DNA of 64,000 nucleotides from Phragmitibacter flavus (GCF_005780165.1 NZ_VAUV01000009.1:245841-309840), one strand, 5' to 3'. Numbered from the stretch's first letter, positions 25,919-37,645 are shown. Program-made: numbers and translations. Notes: generated from the letters alone by a model not told the origin.

Positions 25919-27040
25919 ATGCGCACCCTAATCCTCCTGACTTTCCTCGCCCCGTTTCTCCTGCACGCTGCGGAACCCAATCTCCCCCTCGTCGACCTCT
26001 CACAGGAGACCAACCGCCACATCACCATCGCCGCCGGCACCGAACAAACCTATCAAGGGCACCCCACCACCGTCCTGATGCCCGACAACAAAACCATCTT
26101 CGCCGTCTGGTGCATCAACCACGGTGGCCCCGCCGGTCCCATGGCCCGCAGCGACGACGGAGGCCTCACCTGGACCCGACTCGACGACACTCTCCCGCCC
26201 AATTACAAAACCCATCAAAACTGCCCCAGCATCTACCGACTCGTCGATCAAGTCGGCAAAGCCCGCCTCTGGGTGTTCTCCGCTGCCCTCGGCCAACGCG
26301 GTGGCCCCGGCATGCCCAGCATCATGAGCGAAGACGATGGCAAAACCTGGAAAGAAATGCCGCCGCTCAACCTCCCCTGCGTCATGACCTTCAGCAGCAT
26401 TGTTCAACTCAAAGACGGCAGCCACCTCGGCCTTTACCACAAAGGCCCCGATGGCCAGGACAAAGCCCCGCTCGAAGTCCTGCAAACCATCACCAAAGAC
26501 GGCGGCTTCACCTGGTCGGAGCCCAAAATCGTCGCCACCGTGAAAGACAAAAACCCCTGTGAACCCTTCGTCTTCCGTTCTCCCGACGGCACCGAACTCT
26601 GCGCCCTCCTTCGCGAAAACACCCACAAAGGCAACAGCCTCGTCATGTTCAGCAAAGACGAAGGCCAAACCTGGAGCACTCCCATCGACACTCCTTGGGG
26701 TCTCACCGGCGACCGCCACATCGGCCAACAACTCCCCGATGGCCGCCTCATCTTCACCTTTCGCGACATGGCCATCAACAGCCCCACCAAAGGCCACTTC
26801 ATCGCCTGGGTCGGCAACTACGAAGACATCAAAAACAGCAGCCCCGGCCAATACCGCATCAAGCTCCTTCACAGCCACGCCGAAAAAGTTCACGACTGCG
26901 GTTACCCTGGTTTTGAACTTCTCCCCGACGGCACCCTCGTCGCCACCACCTACATCAAATACGCCCCCGGCCCCGAAAAACACTCCATCATCAGCACCCG
27001 CTTCAAAATCTCCGAAACCGATGCGCTCTCAAAACCATAA
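25919..27040 (+). CDS. Sialidase-like exported protein (BNR-repeat six-bladed propeller)
   Basis: A signal peptide of about 18 residues is followed by several Asp-box (S-x-D-x-G-x-x-W) repeats: [29 protein letters not shown] and [10 protein letters not shown]. They mark the beta-propeller of exo-alpha-sialidase and related hydrolases. The segment [21 protein letters not shown] contains an Arg that could belong to the substrate-binding triad. The protein would act outside the cytoplasm, cutting sialic acid or another sugar from host or algal glycans. It might be a client of the preceding secretion system, but that is inference from position only. Many environmental paralogues are not true sialidases. 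Confidence 0.85.
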   Translation: MRTLILLTFLAPFLLHAAEPNLPLVDLSQETNRHITIAAGTEQTYQGHPTTVLMPDNKTIFAVWCINHGGPAGPMARSDDGGLTWTRLDDTLPPNYKTHQNCPSIYRLVDQVGKARLWVFSAALGQRGGPGMPSIMSEDDGKTWKEMPPLNLPCVMTFSSIVQLKDGSHLGLYHKGPDGQDKAPLEVLQTITKDGGFTWSEPKIVATVKDKNPCEPFVFRSPDGTELCALLRENTHKGNSLVMFSKDEGQTWSTPIDTPWGLTGDRHIGQQLPDGRLIFTFRDMAINSPTKGHFIAWVGNYEDIKNSSPGQYRIKLLHSHAEKVHDCGYPGFELLPDGTLVATTYIKYAPGPEKHSIISTRFKISETDALSKP

Positions 27041-27112
27041 ACCCTCAGTTTAGTTTCCGTGTGTTTTGTCGTTCATCTTAAATTCTATCCACTATCATTG
27101 GTTGAGATGATC

Positions 27113-27616
27113 TCATTCAGCAAGTAGGCGCTGATACAACTGAAAATCCCCGTCGCTGAAGCAGCAAAAGGTGACTTTCTGAAGATGTTTTGTGTTAGTC
27201 ATATAATCAGATACCGTTCGGTAAGCAATCTCTGCAGCCACCTTTGAGGGGAAACGATAGATGCCAGTGCTGATGCAAGGAAACGCGATAGTTGAAAGGG
27301 AATTCATTTCCGCAATCTCTAGCGATCGAAGATAACAAGATGCGAGCAAATCAGATTCACCGGAACCACCACCATTCCAGACCGGTCCCACCGTGTGAAT
27401 GATGAATCGAGCGGGTAATCGATAGCCTTTGGTGAATTTGGCTTCGCCGACCTTGCAACCACCTCGCAACCGACACTCATGAACAAGATCTGGACCGGCC
27501 GCCCTATGGATAGCTCCGTCTACCCCTCCTCCGCCCAACAAAGACGAATTCGCTGCGTTTACGATGGCGTCCACAGAAAGCTTTGTGATATCGCCTTGCC
27601 ATGCGGAGAGCTTCAT
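27113..27616 (-). CDS. Macro-domain protein (O-acetyl-ADP-ribose deacetylase type)
   Basis: The single macro domain shows GDITKLSVDAIVNAANSSLLGGGGVDGAIHRAAG, the phosphate- and ribose-binding loops, and the second loop AFPCISTGIYRFP. This is the MacroD/YmdB class, which removes acetyl groups from O-acetyl-ADP-ribose or ADP-ribose from acidic residues. The length of 167 is typical of stand-alone members. I start at ATG 27616 (MKLSAW), but ATG 27625 gives three extra residues. It is convergent with the sialidase-like gene and in the same direction as the rhomboid-like gene upstream. Its base composition is lower in GC than the genes around it. Confidence 0.93.
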   Translation of the reverse strand: MKLSAWQGDITKLSVDAIVNAANSSLLGGGGVDGAIHRAAGPDLVHECRLRGGCKVGEAKFTKGYRLPARFIIHTVGPVWNGGGSGESDLLASCYLRSLEIAEMNSLSTIAFPCISTGIYRFPSKVAAEIAYRTVSDYMTNTKHLQKVTFCCFSDGDFQLYQRLLAE

Positions 27617-27672
27617 TACTTGCAAAAAAAAGTCATGGTCCTAGCTAGCTTTTCACTTACCCCATCACCTCC

Positions 27673-28440
27673 TCACGCCTTCTTCGGCAAACACCCCACG
27701 CAATACTCCTCGCCGTCCACCCCAACGCGGAACTCCTGCTTTGGATCCGTCACATCCGTCTTGCCACAAACCGCACATTTAAAAAAATGCTCTCCGTCCG
27801 GGATCTTCGCTGAGTCAAACTTCGCACGCCGACTGCTCACCTCTGCGCGCTGCCCCATGCCCTTCACTGTCGCAGGACCAAACGCCACCAAAAAATTCAC
27901 TATTGAAAACAAAATCGGCAGCCGGTCCGATGGCACACTGATGAAGTTCAGCAACAACAACGCCCCCGCGATCATCCCCAGATATTTCACCTTCACCGGC
28001 AGCACAAAAAACACCAGCAACTCCTGGTTCGGATACAGCATCGCAAACGCCAGAAACATCGTCGTGTAAAACGGTGCCCCCTCTGGACTGAATCCAAAAA
28101 TCAACGCCCCCACCATCACCGCCAGCAACCCGCCCAAAATGTAAAGATTCAACCGAAACGCCCCCCAGGCCTGCTCCAGCGCCCGCCCAATCATCACCAT
28201 CACCCACACCATCAACAACAACCAGATGGGGCTCGTCGTCGCCGGAACAAAAACCCAGGTCACCAGCCGCCACACCTCGCCCGCAAAAACGCGGCCCCTG
28301 TCCAGCACCAGAAACTGAAAAAATTCCGGCTGAATGAGCAACATCACCCACACCGCCACCTGGAACCCCGCCAGAATGTTCACCAAACCAGGGATTGCGA
28401 AGCGTCCGAATTTCGACTCGAGAGTATTGATTAAAGGCAT
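27673..28440 (-). CDS. Rhomboid-like membrane protein with C-terminal zinc ribbon, catalytic motif not seen
   Basis: The first 180 residues carry six or so membrane segments with rhomboid-fold landmarks: GEVWRLVTWVFVPA after the first helix and GRALEQAWGAFRLNLY before the third. The protease motif GxSG is not found where expected; the region reads GFSPEGAPFYTTMF instead. The protein therefore looks like a rhomboid pseudoprotease or a derlin-type relative. The tail (about 210-255) has a CAVCGKTDVT...EYCVGCLP four-cysteine ribbon facing the cytoplasm. Its function is unknown; it may bind membrane clients or nucleic acid. It is divergent from the gcvT operon. Confidence 0.75.
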   Translation of the reverse strand: MPLINTLESKFGRFAIPGLVNILAGFQVAVWVMLLIQPEFFQFLVLDRGRVFAGEVWRLVTWVFVPATTSPIWLLLMVWVMVMIGRALEQAWGAFRLNLYILGGLLAVMVGALIFGFSPEGAPFYTTMFLAFAMLYPNQELLVFFVLPVKVKYLGMIAGALLLLNFISVPSDRLPILFSIVNFLVAFGPATVKGMGQRAEVSSRRAKFDSAKIPDGEHFFKCAVCGKTDVTDPKQEFRVGVDGEEYCVGCLPKKA

Positions 28441-28531
28441 CGAACCACACCCCTAGCGCAAAACCTCATCAACGCCACCTCATTCCATTCAACCACGTTG
28501 AAGCACGTTTGACAACACCCGCTCCCCCGCC

Positions 28532-29659
28532 ATGTTCGCCACCGTGTCCGACACCGCCGACCTCAAACGCAGCCCTCTGCACGCCGCCCATCTGAAGCTG
28601 GCCGCCCGCATGGTCCCGTTTGCCGGTTGGGAAATGCCCGTGCAATACAGCGGAATCGTCGAAGAACACAAAGCCGTGCGCGCGAATGTCGGCGTTTTCG
28701 ACATCTCCCACATGGGCCAGTTCCTGGTCAGCGGAGCCGATGCCCAGGTCTTCCTCAACCGCGCCCTCACCAACGACATCTCCGTCCTCGCCCCCGGCCA
28801 GGGCCAATATACCCTGCTCCTCAACGACCAGGGCGGCGTCATCGATGACCTCATCGCCTACCGCCTCGACAGCGAACTCTATTACCTCGTCGTCAATGCC
28901 TCCATGATCGACCCTGATCGCGAGCGTCTCCTTTCCCTGCTTGATCCCAGTGCCGACATCGCTCTGCTCGATCTCAGTCCCGCCACGGGAGGTCTCGCCA
29001 TCCAGGGTCCCAAAAGCGCCGAAACGCTCTCCCGCGTCCTTCCCGATGTCGCCTTTCCCGAACGCAACACCATCCAGGTCGTCAATACTCCCGAAGGCCA
29101 AACTGTGACCCTCTGCGGCACCGGCTACACCGGCGAAAAAGGCTTCGAATTCTTCGCCCCTGCCGAACACATCACCTTTTGGTTCGAGAAATTCGTCGAA
29201 GCCGCCCAAGCCGAAGGCGGAATGCCCACCGGACTCGGCTGCCGAGACACCCTGCGCCTCGAAATGGGTTACCCTCTCAATGGCAACGACCTCTCCCCCG
29301 ACAAAACCCCGCTTGAAGCCGGGCTCGGATTCTTCGTCAGCATGGGCAAACCCGACTTCGCCGGAAAATCCGCCCTCGAAACCCAAAAAAATCACGGTCT
29401 CCCCGGCAAACTCACCGGCTTTCGCATGACTGCCCCCAGTCCCCCTCCCCGCGCCCATTACCCCGTCCTCCACGACGGCCAGCCGATTGGAGAAATTTGC
29501 AGCGGCGGACTTTCCCCCACCCTCGGTCAAGGCATTGGCATGGCCTATCTCCCACTTCCCCTTGCCAAACCCGGCACCCCCCTACAAATAGAAATCCGTG
29601 GCCGACAATATGCTGCGGAAACCGTCAAGAAACCTTTCCATCAACCATCCAACACCTGA
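28532..29659 (+). CDS. gcvT: Glycine cleavage system T protein (aminomethyltransferase)
   Basis: GcvT moves the methylene group from aminomethyl-lipoyl GcvH to tetrahydrofolate, releasing ammonia. The N-terminal LAARMVPFAGWEMPVQYSGIVEEHKAVR with VGVFDISHMGQ is the family hallmark. The folate-binding Asp is expected in LTNDIS, and YTGEKGFE with LGCRDTLRLEMGYPLNGND closes the core. The length of 375 is typical. It is the first gene of gcvT-gcvH-gcvP, with gcvH starting 3 bp later. No glycine riboswitch is recognised in the 91-bp gap upstream, and lipoamide dehydrogenase is not in the window. Confidence 0.97.
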   Translation: MFATVSDTADLKRSPLHAAHLKLAARMVPFAGWEMPVQYSGIVEEHKAVRANVGVFDISHMGQFLVSGADAQVFLNRALTNDISVLAPGQGQYTLLLNDQGGVIDDLIAYRLDSELYYLVVNASMIDPDRERLLSLLDPSADIALLDLSPATGGLAIQGPKSAETLSRVLPDVAFPERNTIQVVNTPEGQTVTLCGTGYTGEKGFEFFAPAEHITFWFEKFVEAAQAEGGMPTGLGCRDTLRLEMGYPLNGNDLSPDKTPLEAGLGFFVSMGKPDFAGKSALETQKNHGLPGKLTGFRMTAPSPPPRAHYPVLHDGQPIGEICSGGLSPTLGQGIGMAYLPLPLAKPGTPLQIEIRGRQYAAETVKKPFHQPSNT

Positions 29660-29662
29660 GCA

Positions 29663-30037
29663 ATGAGCAAAGTTCCCGATCAGCTACGTTACCGCGAATC
29701 CCACGAATGGATCGATCCCACCTCAGGTGCCGTCGGCATCACTGACCACGCCCAGCACGAGCTCACCGACGTTGTTTTCGTTGAACTCCCCAAAGTCGGG
29801 GCCGAAGTCGAAGCCGGAGACCAGATCGCCGTGGTCGAGTCCGTCAAGGCCGCCAGCGACATCTACAGTCCCGTCAGCGGAGAAATCATCGCCATCAACG
29901 ATGAACTCCTCGAAGACCCCTCCCTCATCAACACCGACCCCTACGGCGAAGGCTGGATCTTCGAAATCAAACCCAGCAAAGACGCCGAGCTGAAAATCCT
30001 TCTCGACGCCCCTTCCTACCGTCAGCATATCGCTTGA
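29663..30037 (+). CDS. gcvH: Glycine cleavage system H protein
   Basis: GcvH is the small lipoyl carrier that shuttles the aminomethyl group between GcvP and GcvT. The N-terminal [10 protein letters not shown] is standard, and the lipoyl-lysine sits at residue 62 in [14 protein letters not shown]. The C-terminal [11 protein letters not shown] is also conserved. The length of 124 is normal. The gene begins three bases after gcvT, so the two are co-translated. Downstream, a 141-bp gap full of heptads separates it from gcvP. Confidence 0.97.
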   Translation: MSKVPDQLRYRESHEWIDPTSGAVGITDHAQHELTDVVFVELPKVGAEVEAGDQIAVVESVKAASDIYSPVSGEIIAINDELLEDPSLINTDPYGEGWIFEIKPSKDAELKILLDAPSYRQHIA

Positions 30038-30043
30038 TCGGGG

Positions 30044-30175
30044 GAGACAGAAGACTGGAAGACACAAGACAGAAGACTCCAGCCTTCCAAGCCGACTCAA
30101 CCCAGCCCAACGCTCCCAACCAAAACCCCTGACCATCAGTTCTTCTGTCTTCTGTCTTTTAGTCTTCCATCTTCT
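30044..30175 (+). repeat. Mirrored heptad arrays between gcvH and gcvP
   Basis: A purine-rich array (heptads AAGACTG, GAAGACA, CAAGACA, GAAGACT at 30051-30078) is followed about 60 bp later by its pyrimidine-rich near complement (TCTTCTG, TCTTCTG, TCTTTTA, GTCTTCC, ATCTTCT at 30141-30175). The second array ends three bases before the gcvP ATG. The two could pair as a long imperfect hairpin in the mRNA and hide the gcvP start. Confidence 0.85.
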
Positions 30176-30178
30176 TCC

Positions 30179-32985
<2,807 letters not shown>

Positions 32986-32989
<4 letters not shown>

Positions 32990-33032
32990 CACAGGCTTGC
33001 AGCCTGTGGGTGAGGCAGGCATTTTGCCTGTC
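32986..33032 (+). repeat. Dispersed double palindrome at the gcvP stop (copy 1)
   Basis: The element consists of GTGACA, the palindrome CAGGCTTGCAGCCTG, the spacer TGGGTGAGG and the second palindrome CAGGCATTTTGCCTG. Copies occur at 33555, 39105, 39210 (inverted), 59608 and 63643. It includes the gcvP stop codon. Confidence 0.9.
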
Positions 33033-33077
33033 GATCCCGTTAGCCCAGCCTATTTTCAACACCGCCCACCCGCCCAT

Positions 33078-33554
33078 TTGAACCTCCCTCCCCCCTCCCC
33101 CGCCATCAAGGCGACCCTCATGTTCATCCTCCACGATGAACAAGTCCTTCTCATCCGCAAAAAGCGCGGCTTCGGCATGGGCAAAATCAACGGTCCCGGT
33201 GGCAAGCTCGACCCCGGCGAAAGCGAGCTCGACTGCGCCATCCGCGAAACCCAGGAAGAACTTCACGTCACCGCCCTCAACCCCGTCAAACGCGGCGAGC
33301 TGATGTTCACCTTCACCGACGGCCTCGCCATGCACGTCGCTGTCTTCATGGCCACCCAGTTCGAGGGCACCGCCACCGAAACCGAGGAAGCCTTCCCCCT
33401 CTGGACCCCCATCGACGCCATCCCTTTCGAAAAGATGTGGCAGGACGACCAATACTGGCTCCATCGCATGCTCACCACCACCGCCGACCACTTCCACGGC
33501 ACCTTCCACTTCGACAGCGACACCATGCTCACCCATCAAGTCGACTGGTCCTAG
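33078..33554 (+). CDS. NUDIX hydrolase (MutT/MTH1-like, putative 8-oxo-dGTP diphosphatase)
   Basis: The NUDIX box is complete: GGKLDPGESELDCAIRETQEEL, with the metal-binding REXXEE glutamates. Upstream LIRKKRGFGMGKINGPGG and the downstream MHVAVFMATQFEG and W-rich segment resemble MTH1-type 8-oxo-dGTP diphosphatases, which clean the nucleotide pool. I use TTG 33078, because ATG 33120 would remove the first strand of the fold (IKATLMFILHDEQVLL) while the frame before 33078 is palindrome sequence. The length is 158. A dispersed palindrome lies on each side of the gene. The exact substrate is not proven. Confidence 0.88.
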   Translation: MNLPPPSPAIKATLMFILHDEQVLLIRKKRGFGMGKINGPGGKLDPGESELDCAIRETQEELHVTALNPVKRGELMFTFTDGLAMHVAVFMATQFEGTATETEEAFPLWTPIDAIPFEKMWQDDQYWLHRMLTTTADHFHGTFHFDSDTMLTHQVDWS

Positions 33555-33602
33555 GTGACACAGGCTTGCAGCCTGTGGGTGGGACAGACATTTTGCCTGT
33601 CC
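33555..33602 (+). repeat. Dispersed double palindrome after the NUDIX gene (copy 2)
   Basis: The copy begins the very next base after the TAG stop of the NUDIX gene and matches copy 1, with CAGACA instead of CAGGCA in the second arm. Confidence 0.9.
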
Positions 33603-33626
33603 GGCAGGGAGCCCAAGCCGGAGCCG

Positions 33627-33673
33627 TAACACGGGCTTTAAGCCGGTGCGTGCAACGGACATCCTGTCCGTTG
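33627..33673 (+). repeat. Diverged relative of the dispersed double palindrome
   Basis: The same architecture with different bases is seen: AACACGGGCTTTAAGCCGGT, a short spacer, then AACGGACATCCTGTCCGTT. It lies 25 bp after copy 2 and upstream of the DUF1549 gene. The spacing and stem sizes suggest a related family. Confidence 0.75.
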
Positions 33674-33742
33674 TTCATTGCCCCACGTTCCACGTGAAAA
33701 ATCCCCGTTCTGTGCTACGTATTACTCTGACGTAGCCCCATC

Positions 33743-36700
33743 ATGATTCCCCGTCTCCAAGCCGCCGCCAAAACCCTCTTCTTCCGTGGCACTCCTCTCA
33801 TCGCCACCGCGTTTCTCTCCGCCCACGCATCAACTCAAGCACAGGCATCCGAACCCGCCAAAACCTTCCCCGCAGACCAGATCGAGTTCTTCGAAAAACA
33901 CGTCCGCCCCGTCCTCGCCAACAACTGCTACGAATGCCATAACAGCCACCACCAGGAAAACGGCCTGCGCCTCGACAACTACTCTGGCATCCTGCGCGGC
34001 TCCGATTACAGCGTCGTCGCCACCCCGGGCAACGCCGCCGCGAGCAAACTTCTCAAGGCCATCAAACATCAGGACGGCGTCACCGCGATGCCCAAAAAAG
34101 GCGACAAACTCAGCGATGGCGACATCGCCAACATCGAAAAATGGATCGCCATGGGCATGCCCTGGCCCGCCGAAAAAGATCCCGTCGCCCACGCTGAAAA
34201 ACCCTCCTGGGAATCCCACTGGTCGTTTCAGAAAATCCAGCAGCCACCCCTTCCAAAAACCACCATTCCCGGCACCTCGCTCGACCAGTTCGTCGCCGCC
34301 AAACAAGCCGAAGCCGGTCTCGACTTCGCCCCCGCCGCCGACCGCGCCACCCTTGGCCGCCGTCTCCACCTCACCCTCACCGGCCTCCTCCCCTCCTACG
34401 CCGACCTCCAAAAATACGTCAGCGATCCATCCCCCGACGCCACCTCCAAGCTCATCGATCAACTGCTCAACTCCCCCCAATACGGCGTCCGCTGGGCCCG
34501 CCACTGGCTGGATGTCGCCCGCTATGCCGACACCGAAGGCTACCGCGCCGGCGGCGTCGACATCCGCTACCCTCACGCCTACACCTACCGCGACTGGGTC
34601 GTCAATGCCCTCAACAGCGACCTTCCCTACAACCAGTTCGTCACCCAGCAACTCGCCGCCGACCACCTGCTCGAACCCGGCAAGACCGATCCCTCCCTCG
34701 CCGCGCTCGGCTTCCTCACCGTCAACGACTCCTTCCAAGGAGACAACCTCCTGCAAACCGATGACCGCATCGACGTCGTCACTCGCGGCATCCTCGGCCT
34801 CACCGTCTCCTGCGCCCGCTGCCACGACCACAAATACGACCCCATCCCCACCAAGGACTACTACGCGTTCTTCAGCATTTTCAACTCCAGCGAAATTCCC
34901 GACCAGCTACCCATCATCGGTTTCCCCAACAATCAGCCCGCCGTCGACGCCTACAACTCCAGCGTGGCCGAAGTGGAGAAAGAAAAACAGCAGATGCGCG
35001 AGCAGGTCTACAGCGAATTGCGCAATACCGACCGCCTTCGCGACTACCTCGTTTTTGTCCGCAAAGCCTCCGATTTTAAAGACGAGCAATTCCGCGGCGA
35101 AGCCGGCAAAGCCCAACTGCGTGACCGTATCGCCCAAGGCCTCGTCGAACTGGTGAAGCGTCACACCGCCACCGACAAACCTCATCCCGTCCTGCTCGCT
35201 TGGAAAAAATTCGCCGAACTCCCCGAAGATCAGTTCGCCGCCAAAGCACCCGCCATCAGCGCCGAACTTGCCAAAGCCGACAGCCCCACCAACCCCGTCA
35301 TTCGCAACGAACTCGCCAAACGCCCCGCCCCCAAATCCTTCGCCGACGTCGCCCAGCTCTACTCCGACATCTTTGTCACCTGCATGACCGGCAAGGAGCC
35401 CAACAATCCCGACTGGGAAGCCGTCCGCGCTCTGCTCATGGACAGCAAATCGCCCATGAGCGTCAAGGTCGACGAAATCCAACGCTTCTTCACCCAGAAG
35501 GACCGTCTGGAAATGGTCAAACTCGAAAACAAAATCAACAAACTCGACCTCGAATCCCCCGGTGCCCCCCAGCGCGCCATGGTCATGAAAGACCGCGATA
35601 AACCGCGCGACGAAAAAGTCATGATCCGCGGCAATCCCGGCCGTCGCGGCGACCCCGCCCCGCGCGGTTACCTCACCATGTTCGGCGGTCAGAAATTCAC
35701 CAAAGGCAGCGGACGTCTTGAACTCGCCCAAGCCATGACCAGCCGAGACAACCCCCTCACCGCCCGCGTCATCGTCAACCGCGTCTGGGCCCAGCACTTC
35801 GGCAAACCTCTCGTTGAACAAACCAGCGACTTCGGCGTAGAAACCCCCGAACCCGTCCAGCTTGCCCTCCTCGACCACCTCGCCGCCAACTTCATGGACA
35901 ATGGCTGGTCGCTCAAAAAACTCCACCGCCAGATCCTCAACTCCCGCACCTGGCAGCAAAATTCCGTCAGCACGCCTGACAAAGATCTCAAAGATCCAGA
36001 GAACCAACTTCTCACCCGCCAGAACCGCCGCCGCCTCGACTACGAAGCCATGCGCGACACCATGCTGCAGACCAGCGAATCCCTCGTCCCCGCCAGCATG
36101 GGCGGTCGCCCCACTCCCCACAAAGACAAGGACGCCAACACCCGCCGCAGCGTCTATCTCTTCGTCGACCGCTTCCAGCAGGAAACCGTCCCCGCCATCT
36201 TTGACTTCGCCAATCCGGACGCCCACAGCCCCGTCCGCTCCGACACCACCGTCCCGCAGCAAACCCTGTTCCTCATGAACAGCCCCTTTGCACGCGACCA
36301 GGCCGATCTCGTCGCCAAAAATACCCCAGTGCAAGGCAGCAACATCGATTCCGAATCCCTCAAAAACCTCTACCGCCGCGTGCTCCTCCGCGACCCCGCC
36401 CCCCACGAAATCGAAATCGCCTCCACCTTCATTCACGAAGCCGCCGACCTCCAAACCGGCACCCCCTACACCTGGCAATATGGCTTCGCCGAACTTACCC
36501 CCGCCAACGCCACCCCTGATGCCCCCATCAAAATCGGCGACTTCACCTCCTTCAAAAACTTCCGTCACACCAAGCAGGACGGCACCCGCTGGCGTGTCAG
36601 CGACACCTACCCTGACAAAGAACGGGGTTACCTCACCATGGAACGCGTCAGCAACAATCAAAAACTCGCCGGTCACACTGGACGCGGCAACACGGCCAAC

Positions 36701-37126
36701 ATCCTCCGCTGGGTTGCCCCCATCGACACCACCATCCGCATCGTCGCCCCCTTCAAACACAACACCAAAGGCGGCGATGGCATTCAAACCTACATCCACA
36801 GCAGCCGCAGCGGCCTCCTCCAGGAAAAACACCTCAAACCCGATCAAGGCCACGAATTTGTTGTTGAAAATCTTCAGGTCAAAACCGGCGACATCATCAC
36901 CTTCGCCACTACCCGGGGCGGCAACGAATCCAACGACTCCTATCACTGGACCCCACGCATCGAAATTCAAGACACCCCCAACGCCCCCTTCACCCTCTGG
37001 ACCGACTCCGCCCGCGACTTCCTCAGCCCCGGCAAATGGCCCATCAACCTCCCCCGCCCGCAAACCCCTCTTTCCCAACTCGCCCACGTCCTCATCATCA
37101 GCAACGAGTTCCAGTTCGTAGACTGA
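33743..37126 (+). CDS. PSCyt1/DUF1549/DUF1553 exported cytochrome-like protein
   Basis: This is the large verrucomicrobial-planctomycetal protein built from a signal peptide, a Planctomycete-type cytochrome c domain with CYECH near residue 62, DUF1549 (about 175-385, ending with a second CARCHDHKYDP motif), a linker of ~280 residues, DUF1553 (about 650-870, GSGRLELAQAMTS and LTARVIVNRVWAQHFG) and a beta-rich C-terminal domain. Its function is unproven; roles in polysaccharide breakdown or electron transfer have been proposed for the family. The paired DUF1501 gene follows after a broken small gene. The length of 1127 is normal. A six-base inverted repeat CTACGT/ACGTAG (33715-33735) lies just before the start. 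Confidence 0.93.
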   Translation: MIPRLQAAAKTLFFRGTPLIATAFLSAHASTQAQASEPAKTFPADQIEFFEKHVRPVLANNCYECHNSHHQENGLRLDNYSGILRGSDYSVVATPGNAAASKLLKAIKHQDGVTAMPKKGDKLSDGDIANIEKWIAMGMPWPAEKDPVAHAEKPSWESHWSFQKIQQPPLPKTTIPGTSLDQFVAAKQAEAGLDFAPAADRATLGRRLHLTLTGLLPSYADLQKYVSDPSPDATSKLIDQLLNSPQYGVRWARHWLDVARYADTEGYRAGGVDIRYPHAYTYRDWVVNALNSDLPYNQFVTQQLAADHLLEPGKTDPSLAALGFLTVNDSFQGDNLLQTDDRIDVVTRGILGLTVSCARCHDHKYDPIPTKDYYAFFSIFNSSEIPDQLPIIGFPNNQPAVDAYNSSVAEVEKEKQQMREQVYSELRNTDRLRDYLVFVRKASDFKDEQFRGEAGKAQLRDRIAQGLVELVKRHTATDKPHPVLLAWKKFAELPEDQFAAKAPAISAELAKADSPTNPVIRNELAKRPAPKSFADVAQLYSDIFVTCMTGKEPNNPDWEAVRALLMDSKSPMSVKVDEIQRFFTQKDRLEMVKLENKINKLDLESPGAPQRAMVMKDRDKPRDEKVMIRGNPGRRGDPAPRGYLTMFGGQKFTKGSGRLELAQAMTSRDNPLTARVIVNRVWAQHFGKPLVEQTSDFGVETPEPVQLALLDHLAANFMDNGWSLKKLHRQILNSRTWQQNSVSTPDKDLKDPENQLLTRQNRRRLDYEAMRDTMLQTSESLVPASMGGRPTPHKDKDANTRRSVYLFVDRFQQETVPAIFDFANPDAHSPVRSDTTVPQQTLFLMNSPFARDQADLVAKNTPVQGSNIDSESLKNLYRRVLLRDPAPHEIEIASTFIHEAADLQTGTPYTWQYGFAELTPANATPDAPIKIGDFTSFKNFRHTKQDGTRWRVSDTYPDKERGYLTMERVSNNQKLAGHTGRGNTANILRWVAPIDTTIRIVAPFKHNTKGGDGIQTYIHSSRSGLLQEKHLKPDQGHEFVVENLQVKTGDIITFATTRGGNESNDSYHWTPRIEIQDTPNAPFTLWTDSARDFLSPGKWPINLPRPQTPLSQLAHVLIISNEFQFVD

Positions 37127-37131
37127 CATAA

Positions 37132-37166
37132 AGTCGGAAGTGGGAGGTCGGAAGTCGGAAGTTCAG
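37132..37166 (+). repeat. AGTCGGA heptads after the DUF1549 gene
   Basis: Five heptads (AGTCGGA, AGTGGGA, GGTCGGA, AGTCGGA, AGTTCAG) begin five bases after the stop codon. They are the reverse complement of the array that precedes the DUF1501 gene, so the small gene between them is framed by mirrored repeats. Confidence 0.9.
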
Positions 37167-37188
37167 TGAGAAAAACCCCCTCGAAGCC

Positions 37189-37586
37189 ATGGATACGCAA
37201 TTTCCAAATGAAATGAAAAAACGCACCAAGGCATTTGCGGTGCGCATCATCTCCATGGTTGACACCTTGCCCAAAAAGATGAGCGCCGACGTCATCGGTC
37301 GCCAAGTTCTTCGTGCAGCTACGTCAGTAGGTGCAAATTACCGGGCCGCCTACCGCGCCCGCAGCACCGATGAGTTCCGAGCCAAACTCGGCATCGTTGA
37401 AGAAGAAGCTGACGAATCCCTTTTTTTTGGATGGAACTCCTTACCGAGTCCGGCCTCGTAAAACCTGACCGCCTCACCGCGCTCAAGAAAGAAGCAGAAG
37501 AAATCCTCGCCATAACCGTATCTTCTATCAAGACCTCGCGTTCCAAAAACCCGAAGCGCACCACGAAACCCGCTCGCCCGAACTAG
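37189..37586 (+). pseudogene. Four-helix-bundle protein (23S rRNA intervening-sequence type), frameshifted
   Basis: The first 81 codons read MDTQFPNEMKKRTKAFAVRII through VGANYRAAYRARSTDEFRAKLGIVEEEADESLF, the standard start and middle of the S23/four-helix-bundle family (TIGR02436). At a run of eight T (within CCCTTTTTTTTGG near 37419-37428) the frame shifts. The expected family sequence WMELLTESGLVKPDRL continues in another frame until TAG at 37584-37586. Six or nine T would restore it. The gene is therefore broken, or is read by slippage on the T run. The role of the family is unknown. It sits alone between the DUF1549 and DUF1501 genes. Confidence 0.85.
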
Positions 37587-37587
37587 C

Positions 37588-37643
37588 ACTTTCCGACTTC
37601 CGACTTCCGACTTCCCACCTCCGACTTCCGACTTCCGACTTTC
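37588..37643 (+). repeat. GACTTCC heptads upstream of the DUF1501 gene
   Basis: Eight units keep strict 7-nt register: ACTTTCC, GACTTCC three times, CACCTCC, GACTTCC twice and GACTTTC. The array fills the gap from the broken gene to two bases before the ATG at 37646. It is the longest heptad run in the window. Confidence 0.93.
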
Positions 37644-37645
37644 CC

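Noticed and set aside
28441..28531. Glycine riboswitch before gcvT
   Set aside because: The 91-bp gap lacks the paired G-rich aptamer stems; no match to the conserved core was seen by eye.
33715..33735. CTACGT/ACGTAG inverted repeat as an operator before the DUF1549 gene
   Set aside because: Only six bases per arm, expected by chance at this length of sequence; kept only as a remark.
34907..37129. A 740-codon minus-strand frame over the DUF1549 gene, and similar long antisense frames at 24205-26040, 37583-39190 and 41843-43315
   Set aside because: They are shadows of strongly GC-biased codon use on the coding strand. They have compositionally odd residues (runs of Gly/Val/Asp or Arg/His), no domains and no start context.
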